A stretch of 22,165 bases of DNA. It comes from a virus. The notes beneath the pieces were generated by a model, which was not told the origin of the DNA, made no database searches, and was given only the letters and a program-made list of their open reading frames with translations. Positions 7,224-13,713 of this stretch are shown here, one piece after another (within the stretch, counting starts at the first letter, position 1; every line of letters starts with the position of its first letter). The stretch is from the IMG/VR virus record IMGVR_UViG_3300020183_000509, positions 1-22,165 of that record; one strand, given 5' to 3'. The position numbers and the translations under genes are program-made.

Positions 7224-7751
7224 TGTTGTGTCATAAGCATTTGGATTTTCATTAATTGCTAATAATTTGTAAGAACCAGAAGCAGAAATGTCGGGCGCAT
7301 ACATACCTACAAATATCTGCGAAGAACTTTCAAATAGTTCATAAGCAATAATGTCATTACTCCAGTTGGCAGAAGAACTTTCTCTAACCATTATGTTTAT
7401 GATAAAATATTCAGAATCAGCGACTGCAAAAGAAGCACTACCATATTGCGTTAACGGTAGCGCTTCTTCCGCATAACCCTCGGCATCAAAAGAGCCAGTA
7501 ACTTTGTATCTTAATTTTTTGTAAGCCGCATTTATTACAGCGCTTGATGCTCCAGCATTTGAGGCGGTTATTTCTGTTAAATACTTACCACTACCAACAA
7601 AATAGGAGGATGTTATTGGCAGCGAAGAACTAACAACTCCATTGCCAAGAGAACCGCTAATCTTAAATAAAATATTACCATTAAGGTCTTGTTTAATAAC
7701 CTGCTTTTTAGTTAATAAATCAGTTAAGACCTTTACTGGTTTTACTGCCAT
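7221..7751 (-). CDS. Short tail adhesin-like protein (176 aa)
   Basis: This is a compact relative of the neighbouring adhesins. The N terminus (AVKPVKVLTDLLTKKQ, then an SSSLPITSSY segment near 41-50) resembles that of the 331-aa protein. The central fibre module is absent, and residues about 74-168 hold the shared C-terminal domain (YKKLRYKVTG, ANWSNDIIAYEL, YKLLAINEN). It therefore looks like an anchor plus the terminal domain alone. Possible roles are a fibre tip, an attachment adaptor or an accessory adhesin. Function is inferred from relatedness and position only. ATG 7751 has a GAGG site nine bases upstream, overlapping the end of the preceding 84-aa gene. Confidence 0.78.
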   Translation of the reverse strand: MAVKPVKVLTDLLTKKQVIKQDLNGNILFKISGSLGNGVVSSSLPITSSYFVGSGKYLTEITASNAGASSAVINAAYKKLRYKVTGSFDAEGYAEEALPLTQYGSASFAVADSEYFIINIMVRESSSANWSNDIIAYELFESSSQIFVGMYAPDISASGSYKLLAINENPNAYDTT

Positions 7752-7755
7752 TCAA

Positions 7756-8010
7756 CTAATCCTCTATCCCATAATCTTTTTTTATTTGTTTTAAATTTTT
7801 AAGAAAAGATGGCTGAACACCCAATAGGCGAGTTTTTTTATTAAGCACATCTTTAATTAGTTCTAATTGATGCTTTTGTTGTTCTAAAAAAAATAAAGCA
7901 TCGCTTTTAGACAACTTTTCGTTGTCCAACTTAACACGAAATTCTTTTAATTTTGTTCGTAAAACATAAACCCAGTTCGCTACTTGAATAAAGCTAAAGC
8001 TATACTTCAT
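7756..8010 (-). CDS. Small helical protein of unknown function (84 aa)
   Basis: I do not recognise it. With the start at ATG 8010 the protein is 84 residues: an aromatic N-terminal segment (YSFSFIQVANWVYVL) and then Lys/Glu/Leu-rich helices that look able to form a coiled coil. The frame is open up to 8085, but that extra part lies inside the preceding 67-aa gene and reads as a Lys/Thr-rich shadow. ATG 8010 also has AGAGG just upstream, although the spacing is short. The gene overlaps the end of the 67-aa gene by 11 bases. Its position between adhesin genes allows a role in fibre assembly, but nothing in the sequence proves it. Confidence 0.62.
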   Translation of the reverse strand: MKYSFSFIQVANWVYVLRTKLKEFRVKLDNEKLSKSDALFFLEQQKHQLELIKDVLNKKTRLLGVQPSFLKNLKQIKKDYGIED

Positions 8011-8203
8011 AATCCTCTTCGCTTTCTGCTTGTATTTCAGCAATAATTTTGTCGTATTTTTTAGACATTTTGTCAATTTCATCAAAAATTTCTTGTTTGT
8101 TTTTCATTAATTGAACTTGACTTTTAATGTCTTTAACATGCATAAGAATTAACTTTGTCATTTCATCAAAGTCTTTTAACAAATAAGTTATTTTACGTTT
8201 CAT
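8000..8203 (-). CDS. Small coiled-coil protein of unknown function (67 aa)
   Basis: The 67-residue protein is Lys/Glu/Asp/Met-rich and almost wholly helical, with heptad-like spacing of hydrophobic residues (ITYLLKDFDEMTKLILMHV and on to the acidic end ESEEDYEV). It has no membrane segment and no recognised motif. ATG 8203 has GAGG six bases upstream, so the start is well supported. It is the first gene after a strong terminator and overlaps the 84-aa gene, so the two form a small translationally coupled pair inserted between adhesin genes. A tail-fibre assembly chaperone or regulatory role is possible but only inferred from position. Confidence 0.68.
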   Translation of the reverse strand: MKRKITYLLKDFDEMTKLILMHVKDIKSQVQLMKNKQEIFDEIDKMSKKYDKIIAEIQAESEEDYEV

Positions 8204-8228
8204 AAAAACCTCAAAATATAACTAGTAT

Positions 8229-8261
8229 AAAAAAAACAGGGCGGCATTTTAAGCCACCCTG
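8229..8261 (-). terminator. Strong rho-independent terminator after the 497-aa adhesin gene
   Basis: The minus-strand transcript forms a 9-bp stem, CAGGGUGGC with GCCGCCCUG (8253-8261 and 8237-8245), with one U-G wobble, a 7-base loop and then eight consecutive Us (8229-8236). On the plus strand the wobble becomes a C-A mismatch and no T run follows, so the orientation is clear. It lies 24 bases after the adhesin stop codon and about 25 bases before ATG 8203. Confidence 0.93.
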
Positions 8262-8285
8262 CCAAAATTAATTAAATAATTTTTA

Positions 8286-9779
8286 TTATATGAATTCTTC
8301 TGTTGCTTCGTTAATAACAATTAATCTAATTTCTGCACCCGAGGTAAGTGCTGGAGCGTCAACAGTTACAAGTGGGAAATAAAGACCAGAACCGCCCGGT
8401 TGTTGCGCTGCAATTTGAACTGAAACTAGATCATTTGTCCAAACGCTTGCTCCTTGATCTTTGGTGGCTACGTCAAAAGAGGCAAATCTCAAGGCACTCA
8501 AAACATTACTAGAACTAGAACCAGAAAGTTTAGTTGGGCAACTAGCAGTGACTGCGGCGCTACCGTTGCCTGTGTAACTGCTTCCTGAAAGAAGGAATTG
8601 AACTGACGAACCAGCGCCTTTAGCGGCGTAGCTGTATGATCTAACATTTTCGTAAGTTGCGCTTGGCAAGAGAGCAGAAGTGTCGATTGAGTTTACTAAA
8701 CCAGCAATTGACGTAAGAACGCCAGAGAGGTTAAGTAAGCCAGTGCCTAAACCAAAATCATTAGCGCTGTTAAAAAGAACTGCGCCACTTAATGTAGACG
8801 AGCCAGTTACTGTTAAACCCGAACTAGCAACAACGCTAGTAGCACTTAGCGCACCAACATCTAGTGCTTGAGCCGTGCCAGCAACTATTGTATTTGTAGT
8901 ACCAGAAGTTGTGGTAGCAGCAAGTTTAAACTTAGAATCGCTTTCATCCCAGAAGAAAGCTTTATTTTCTGAATTGCGGCTAAAGATTAAACCTCTATCG
9001 CCATCTGCATTTCCGGCAGAACCGCTACCAATTTGGATAACCGCATCTTCAACTAGTAGATTTGCAGTATCAACTGTGGTAGTAGTGCCATTTACTGTAA
9101 GGTCACCAGTAACAGTTAAATTACCACCAACTGATGCCGTGCCGGGAATTGAAACTGTTGCGCCAGCAGCACCGACTGTGATCGTATTACTTGTTACAGC
9201 AGCAAAGATGCTTTTAGCTTCATTTGCATCTGCAACGATGTTACCGCCAAATGTAACATCGCCAGTTAATGTAGAGGTACTGTCAACTGTTAATGTACCG
9301 TTTGCTTGAATATTGCCAACAGCAGAAACACTTACGCCAGTGCTTCCATACCCACCACCAACTGTTAAAGAACCAACCGCTGCTTCGCTTGAAACGTTTA
9401 AATTGCTAGCTGTAATCGCAGTTGCTGCACTAATTGTTGAACCTGCAAAGCTATAAGTACCAACAGCAAAAGTTCCTGCCGCTACTTTATCTGCGCCTAC
9501 TTGCCCTGCGCCTAATGTAAGAGTACCAGCAGACACATTTAATGTCTTACCAGAGCCGACAGTAATATCTGAAGCAGCAATTGTTGCACCGTCGATAGTA
9601 CCACCATTAATGTCGGCAGTAGTAACAGTGCCTAGATTGCTGATTGTGGTACCAGCAAAGCTTGAAGTACCAGCGGAAACAGTTAAGCCGCCTTGTTGAA
9701 CTTTTAAACCATCACTACCAGATACAGCAACACCAGAAGATGCCGATAGTGCTGCCAGAACTTTTAATGGATTTGCCAT
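8286..9779 (-). CDS. Long tail fibre/adhesin with beta-repeat shaft (497 aa)
   Basis: Most of this protein (about residues 15-215) is built of short Gly/Thr/Val/Ala-rich beta repeats such as 'GTLTVDSTSTLTGDVTFGG', typical of trimeric fibre shafts. Residues about 217-290 carry the common phage fibre module 'GNLTVTGDLTVNGTTTTV', 'LLVEDAVIQIG', then 'GLIFSRNSENKAFFWDES'. A second short beta-repeat run follows (about 305-360). Residues about 377-492 form the C-terminal domain shared with the 331-aa and 176-aa proteins (VWTNDLVSVQI, EIRLIVINEA), here lengthened by a Ser/Gly-rich insertion. A receptor-binding or decoration role is inferred. The start ATG 9779 has GGAG about ten bases upstream. A strong terminator follows. 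Its GC content is visibly higher than that of the large structural genes to the right. Confidence 0.85.
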   Translation of the reverse strand: MANPLKVLAALSASSGVAVSGSDGLKVQQGGLTVSAGTSSFAGTTISNLGTVTTADINGGTIDGATIAASDITVGSGKTLNVSAGTLTLGAGQVGADKVAAGTFAVGTYSFAGSTISAATAITASNLNVSSEAAVGSLTVGGGYGSTGVSVSAVGNIQANGTLTVDSTSTLTGDVTFGGNIVADANEAKSIFAAVTSNTITVGAAGATVSIPGTASVGGNLTVTGDLTVNGTTTTVDTANLLVEDAVIQIGSGSAGNADGDRGLIFSRNSENKAFFWDESDSKFKLAATTTSGTTNTIVAGTAQALDVGALSATSVVASSGLTVTGSSTLSGAVLFNSANDFGLGTGLLNLSGVLTSIAGLVNSIDTSALLPSATYENVRSYSYAAKGAGSSVQFLLSGSSYTGNGSAAVTASCPTKLSGSSSSNVLSALRFASFDVATKDQGASVWTNDLVSVQIAAQQPGGSGLYFPLVTVDAPALTSGAEIRLIVINEATEEFI

Positions 9780-9826
9780 TAAATTATTACTCCCGGCTAA
9801 AAAGCCTATTATGTTATTACTTTAAA

Positions 9827-9837
9827 TAAATAGTTTA
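9827..9837 (-). promoter_or_regulatory. Recurrent intergenic motif AAACTATTTA, copy 2
   Basis: TAAACTATTTA again begins exactly at the stop codon of the 161-aa gene, in the same placement as at 7213-7223. The role is unknown. Confidence 0.25.
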
Positions 9838-10320
9838 TGCATCAGGTAATTGACTTTTTTCTAACATTAAATAATAAATTTTTCCTGATTGACTATCTGG
9901 AACACTGACTAAGCTGTTGTAAGACGACGTTGGAACGGTGTAAAAACTTGATGTTGTGACAATGTTTTTTGTAAAACCAACACTACCTGTGTTGGTTACA
10001 AGTCTTACAGTTACATCGTTTTTTTGGTCAAGACGCCAAAATTCAATAGCAGGATTAATAGCGATTTCGTTAGAAGATCCTGAATAAACGTCAAAAGAGG
10101 CCGTTGGAACCGCTATATCTATTGTAGTGCCACCAGAAACTTCAGAATTTACAATCATAACATAAGCAGAGACAGCAAAACTGCTTGTGTATGCGCTGCC
10201 CGTTGTTATAAAAGCTCCATTATTGGGATCAAAAAAACCCATAGCATAGTTAAAGTAACCATTTCCAATCCCTGCTGCTGTTGATGTGCTTGATGCGTTT
10301 ATTGGATAAACTATTGGCAT
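9835..10320 (-). CDS. Putative virion protein in the adhesin block (161 aa)
   Basis: I do not recognise this protein. It is rich in Ser/Thr/Tyr/Val and predicted mostly beta, with no membrane segment, signal peptide or cysteine. It lacks the C-terminal domain shared by the three adhesins to its left. A motif 'AVPTASFDVYSGSSNEIAINP' near residues 70-90 resembles the small beta-sandwich style of tail or decoration proteins. The SD site AGGAA lies about six bases before ATG 10320 and nearly abuts the upstream gene's stop. A structural role in the tail tip or fibre network is inferred from composition and context. Confidence 0.7.
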   Translation of the reverse strand: MPIVYPINASSTSTAAGIGNGYFNYAMGFFDPNNGAFITTGSAYTSSFAVSAYVMIVNSEVSGGTTIDIAVPTASFDVYSGSSNEIAINPAIEFWRLDQKNDVTVRLVTNTGSVGFTKNIVTTSSFYTVPTSSYNSLVSVPDSQSGKIYYLMLEKSQLPDA

Positions 10321-10329
10321 TTTATTTCC

Positions 10330-11190
10330 TTAATAAGTTTCTGTAACAAAAATTCTATTCCCAGAGCTTGAACCACTAATCATGTAACCGCCGTGGAACA
10401 TTCCAACGTTGTGCGGTTCAGCAAAATAAGTTCCTGAAGAGTAGAGAATAAATGAATACTCGGTAGCCGCAGATGCTGTAGAATTAATTGCTAAACCGTT
10501 TGTTCCAGTCAGCCAAGAATCAGCTCCTATTGAAATAAATAAAGAGTCTGCGGTTGGGTTCACTATTGTTAAAGTTTTTCTATAAAAACTAGCAGATGCT
10601 AGACAAACTGTTCCAGACGCAGCTGAACTCCAGTCAAATGTTGAATCTATTCCAAATTGCGGCCCAGTGTAACCAGCTGGCGCAAAGCGTCTTCTTGCAG
10701 AGCCGCTAGCAACAGGAGCAATAGAAACCTGTAGATAAGTGTTTGTTGAAGAACCGGTCATTTGTTTAACGCTAGAACCAGTTAATTCTACAGCAGAAGC
10801 CGCACCAGAAATTGCTACTGTTAGTGGAACAGAAGAGGTTACATAAAATGGATAAGTTGCGGACGATGTAACAAAAAGTGGAGTATTTACTGTGTTAGCC
10901 ACGACAACAGGTTTCTCTGTGTCAGAAATAACAAACAGTGGTTCCCCTTTTGAAGATGTAACCTGCAAAGAATAATTTAAAACTGTTACAGAAGCAGCAC
11001 CAGTAACATATACGGGATTTGCTTGTGAAGCCGTTACAACAAGCGAAGAATTAGCTATTGAAGCTGTGAGTGCAGTGCCGATTACATTTACAGAACCACT
11101 AATAGCGTGAAACGGCACTAAATCCGACCCACTAAGGCCAGTAGCTAATGTTTTGGAAGCCCCTAAACCGTCTAAAATAGTTAATGCCAT
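10330..11190 (-). CDS. Beta-repeat virion/adhesin protein (286 aa)
   Basis: The N terminus (ALTILDGLGASKTLATGLSG) resembles the start of the neighbouring adhesins. Residues about 45-140 consist of imperfect 12-16-residue beta repeats ending in patterns such as 'PLFVTSS', 'PFYVTSS' and 'PVYVTG', which suggests a stacked shaft. The C-terminal half (about 160-286) is a compact Tyr/Phe/Gly-rich domain ending in 'GGYMISGSSSGNRIFVTETY', possibly the tip. There is no S74 or enzyme motif. ATG 11190 has AGGA eight bases upstream. It sits between the gp15-like gene and the 161-aa gene in the host-recognition block. An adhesin or tail structural role is inferred from composition and context. Confidence 0.75.
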   Translation of the reverse strand: MALTILDGLGASKTLATGLSGSDLVPFHAISGSVNVIGTALTASIANSSLVVTASQANPVYVTGAASVTVLNYSLQVTSSKGEPLFVISDTEKPVVVANTVNTPLFVTSSATYPFYVTSSVPLTVAISGAASAVELTGSSVKQMTGSSTNTYLQVSIAPVASGSARRRFAPAGYTGPQFGIDSTFDWSSAASGTVCLASASFYRKTLTIVNPTADSLFISIGADSWLTGTNGLAINSTASAATEYSFILYSSGTYFAEPHNVGMFHGGYMISGSSSGNRIFVTETY

Positions 11191-11208
11191 AATAAATCCT
11201 CTAAAACA

Positions 11209-11218
11209 TAAATAGTTT
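11209..11218 (-). promoter_or_regulatory. Recurrent intergenic motif AAACTATTTA, copy 3
   Basis: AAACTATTTA on the minus strand lies about a dozen bases after the gp15-like gene's stop and about 20 bases before ATG 11190. It is the third intergenic occurrence of the 10-base core in the adhesin block. The role is unknown. Confidence 0.25.
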
Positions 11219-11229
11219 CAAAAACTTTG

Positions 11230-12303
11230 TTAACCAATTAATGTTACAACATAAGAATTAGCAACTAAAACAGGGTCGCCCATATCAATTTCGATTGAGT
11301 TTAAATTTTGAAAACCAATAGCAGCTTCTACTCTGGCAAAGTCTCCAAAATTTTCTCTTACCGAAACATAAAGATCTCTTGTGTTTAATCCATGAGTTAT
11401 TACATAAACGCTGTCAACTCCGTTGCCAAATTGAAATGTTTTTTTAACAGCTATTTTTGTACCTTCAAATTCACTTGGCAATAAAATATTTTTTTTAGTA
11501 TCGTCTTCCTGCTCTCTTAAACTTACTATTATTCCTTCTTTTGGTAACTTAACTTCCACTGGGTTTTCAAAAGTTTTTACAATCGAATCTTTTTCATTAG
11601 CGCCATCAGAAATAATATTAGCTAAAACTTTTATTGTAATAGTTGAAAGATATTTTCTTTCTTCCTCTTCCATAGAAGAAATATTGTTTTTAGTCTCTAT
11701 GTTAGGCTGGATAAAACACTCATATTTGTAACCATCGCGTTCAATTAAAAAATAATTTCTGCTACCAGTCCTTGTTAAGAACGGTTGTATTATTTCGTTC
11801 ATTTGTTGTTGGAATTGTGTAAAAATGTTAATACTGTAAGTTACAAAAACATAAACTGGCAACAACATGCTTTTGTACTGATAAACTATTTTTTTGTTTT
11901 TTCTTGGTGATAGAAAACCAACTTCCCCAAATTTACGTTTAAAATCTGCATTAGCAAATTCTGATGTCTTTTTTTGATTTATTCTTTTTGCTATTAAATG
12001 CCTATTATCTTTTGGTGGTAAATTTGCATAATAAGTGGCGGCATTTTTTTGATCTTTTTCATAAGACATTCTTTCGATAGTTACAAGCGGAGGATTAATA
12101 GCTCCTCCAAAGTCTCTAAACTCTCTGTTATTTTTTACTTGGTATGCTCTTTCCGGTGTTACCCAAAGAGTTGGAACTTTTTTAGATCCATCTTTAGTAG
12201 AGCAAAAGATATTTAATTCTTTATCTAACCAATCATAAATGGCAAAATCAACATTTTCAATAGTCGCTACTGTGGTTAAGTCAATGTTTATGTTTTCTGC
12301 CAT
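11230..12303 (-). CDS. T4 gp15-like tail sheath stabiliser/completion protein, with extra C-terminal module
   Basis: Residues about 20-235 follow the layout of T4 gp15, the protein that caps the tail and joins it to the neck: a short helix, then 'KKVPTLWVTPERAYQ' (41-55), 'PPLVTIERMSYEKD' (71-84), 'LLPVYVFVTYSINIFTQF' (147-164) and 'NEIIQPFL' (169-176), then a closing beta region 'YLSTITIKVLANI'. I matched this from memory of gp15's pattern (basic/VP segment, IxxxR, then YxLxIFTRxxxDxxxIxEQILPYF), so homology is likely but not proved. Residues about 288-357 add a module with 'VYVITHGLNTRDLYVSV' that resembles a small beta domain often found in phage fibres. It would act in tail assembly. The start overlaps the region after the upstream gene's TAG, with a weak SD. 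Confidence 0.65.
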   Translation of the reverse strand: MAENINIDLTTVATIENVDFAIYDWLDKELNIFCSTKDGSKKVPTLWVTPERAYQVKNNREFRDFGGAINPPLVTIERMSYEKDQKNAATYYANLPPKDNRHLIAKRINQKKTSEFANADFKRKFGEVGFLSPRKNKKIVYQYKSMLLPVYVFVTYSINIFTQFQQQMNEIIQPFLTRTGSRNYFLIERDGYKYECFIQPNIETKNNISSMEEEERKYLSTITIKVLANIISDGANEKDSIVKTFENPVEVKLPKEGIIVSLREQEDDTKKNILLPSEFEGTKIAVKKTFQFGNGVDSVYVITHGLNTRDLYVSVRENFGDFARVEAAIGFQNLNSIEIDMGDPVLVANSYVVTLIG

Positions 12304-12304
12304 T

Positions 12305-13213
12305 CTAGATATCCAATTTTAATTTAAATAAAAATTCTCTATTTTCTGTTTTTCTAATAGGATTTGCCAAGCTTGCAATACCAATTAATTTTTTTTCTTC
12401 GTCATAAACGCCAATTTTTGTAATAAAAGTTTGTTTTTCAAATTCTGCTGATCCGCTAATAAATGGCGATTTGTTTGTTTTTTTTATTTCTACAAAAGTG
12501 TTTTCTTTAAACGACGAAGATGTGTTAGCTATTAAAGAATAGCTACCAGAAGTTACATGAGTGCTGTTATTTGAATGATTTAATTTGTTTTTATCAGCAC
12601 TAATAAAAATTGTCTTTGTTGGGATGCTATTGTTTATTTGATAATTCATGTCACAATGAAAATAATTATTTGATGCCGATAGGGCACCAAATAAAAACCA
12701 TTTTGGTTGTGTTCCACCATAACCCGTAAAACCAGTTGAATTTGCACTTAACGCAACAGATCCTGTTAAACAAATAAAGCCTTCATTGTACAAAACAAAG
12801 CCAACTTTTGTGTCGTTAGAATCATACAAGATGCCGTTTTCTTGAACATCTGTGGCCGAATTTAATAAAGAACCAGTGTAATAATAATTTAAGGCAACGG
12901 TACCTTTTTTGATGCCGTTGCCCAAATTAAGAGAACTAATTGAAATTAAAGTAAAATCTGTTTCTGTTAAATTATTGTAATCAAAAATTTCGTCTAGCGC
13001 ATTTTTTTTATTTATTGTGTTTTTTAAAGATCTAAACTTTTTAAATTCCTCAGTCTGTCTTGCGCTGGAAGCGGTAAAGAAATAAAAAGTTATTGGATTA
13101 TTTGTAGGTTCATAAGTGAACTCAGTTCCAAAGCTTGAAGAATTAAATACTTCTTTTGAAATATTTTTTGGTCTTTCTAGAGAACCATTTTTTGTAAAAA
13201 TATATTTTGACAT
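12305..13213 (-). CDS. Virion structural protein, intact paralogue of the amber-interrupted gene (302 aa)
   Basis: The protein shows 'NGILYD...VGFVLYNEGFICLTG' (126-151) and a C-terminal domain from about residue 196: 'TIFISADKNKLNHSNNSTHV', then 'TFITKIGVYDEEKKLIGIA' and a closing 'LKLDI'. The same elements appear, in order, in the 299-aa gene plus the frame beyond its TAG. The C-terminal pattern (ITxxGxYDxxxxLxxxAxLxxPIxKT) recalls virion proteins of T4-like marine phages, an identification from memory. The role is probably neck, tail or baseplate structure. ATG 13213 lacks a clear SD. It follows the 64-aa gene by 19 bases and ends two bases before the gp15-like start with a TAG. Confidence 0.75.
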   Translation of the reverse strand: MSKYIFTKNGSLERPKNISKEVFNSSSFGTEFTYEPTNNPITFYFFTASSARQTEEFKKFRSLKNTINKKNALDEIFDYNNLTETDFTLISISSLNLGNGIKKGTVALNYYYTGSLLNSATDVQENGILYDSNDTKVGFVLYNEGFICLTGSVALSANSTGFTGYGGTQPKWFLFGALSASNNYFHCDMNYQINNSIPTKTIFISADKNKLNHSNNSTHVTSGSYSLIANTSSSFKENTFVEIKKTNKSPFISGSAEFEKQTFITKIGVYDEEKKLIGIASLANPIRKTENREFLFKLKLDI

Positions 13214-13232
13214 TCATTTTAATTAGTAATGT

Positions 13233-13427
13233 TTACAATAATGGTAAATATTGACTGTTTTCTTTTATTGAAAAATCTAAACTTGGAGTGTAGGCAGATG
13301 GAGCAGCAGCTTCAACAGTAAAAATATTGCCTTTTATTTCTGAATTAAATAAACTAACTTGCACAGCAAAAGATGATTTTGCTGTGCTTGTAATAACATG
13401 TTCTTTATCCAGTTTTATTGTAGCCAT
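13233..13427 (-). CDS. Small protein of unknown function (64 aa)
   Basis: I do not recognise it. It is a short Ser/Ala/Lys-rich protein with alternating hydrophobic residues (probably beta) and no cysteine or membrane segment. Its main interest is its start. ATG 13427 lies one base after the TAA that ends the frame beyond the 299-aa gene's TAG, and no Shine-Dalgarno-like sequence lies at usable distance (the nearest AGGG is about 18 bases away). Translation is therefore best explained by ribosomes arriving from that upstream frame. It sits among virion genes, so a small structural role is possible. Confidence 0.6.
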   Translation of the reverse strand: MATIKLDKEHVITSTAKSSFAVQVSLFNSEIKGNIFTVEAAAPSAYTPSLDFSIKENSQYLPLL

Positions 13428-13428
13428 T

Positions 13429-13713
13429 TTAGAAGTCTAATCTGACCCTAGCAATTAATTCAGTTTCTGGAGTTTTCTTGATTGGTTCTGACAGTTTAGC
13501 CACTGCTAATAGTTGATTTTTATCATCATAAAGACCAACCGAAGTAATGTACGAAACCGGTTGTGTTAACGGATCTCCTCCTTTAACTCTAATTTCGCTA
13601 GAACTTAAATACGTTGGATTAGAAGAATAGTTAAATTCACTATTAAACGCACGGCAGAAATAAATTGTTGAATTTAGCTCTGTTGTTGCTTGATAGCTAG
13701 CTGTAGAATTCTA
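13429..13713 (-). other. Conserved 93-codon extension beyond an in-frame TAG (readthrough domain or broken gene end)
   Basis: After the TAG (13711-13713) of the 299-aa gene, the same frame stays open for 93 codons to a TAA at 13429-13431. The product contains 'TIYFCRAFNSEFNYSSNPTY' (315-334 when the TAG is counted as 300), 'SYITSVGLYDDKNQLLAVAK' (353-372), 'PIKKTPETE' and a closing 'VRLDF'. These align throughout with residues about 196-302 of the 302-aa paralogue. The extension has no in-frame ATG or TTG, and its only GTG falls about 23 codons from the end, so it cannot start on its own in the usual way. An AAAGGAGG at 13577-13584 has no start codon behind it. A palindrome, TAGAATTCTA (13704-13713), covers the stop. 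Confidence 0.85.

Noticed and set aside
8011-8085. Longer N terminus for the 84-aa gene (start at 8085)
   Set aside because: This part overlaps the 67-aa gene, whose start has a good SD, and encodes a Lys/Thr-rich shadow sequence beginning with TTG. ATG 8010 is preferred.
8875-9309. Plus-strand open frame of 144 codons inside the 497-aa adhesin gene
   Set aside because: It is the antisense of Gly/Thr/Val beta repeats, whose composition leaves the opposite frame open. It has no independent ribosome site, and the translated product is low complexity.
9795-9806. GGCT-AAAA-AGCC hairpin as a terminator
   Set aside because: The stem has only four base pairs, and the minus-strand transcript continues with GGGAG rather than a U run.
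13577-13584. AAAGGAGG as a ribosome binding site for a separate gene in the extension
   Set aside because: No ATG, GTG or TTG lies 4-12 bases downstream in any useful frame. It encodes part of Val-Lys-Gly-Gly in the extension.
182-13713. Genome-wide reassignment of TAG to an amino acid
   Set aside because: Several genes end in TAG where the next gene starts within a few bases in another frame, and TGA follows in frame within 8 codons at 182 and 5195. TAG therefore behaves as a normal stop there.
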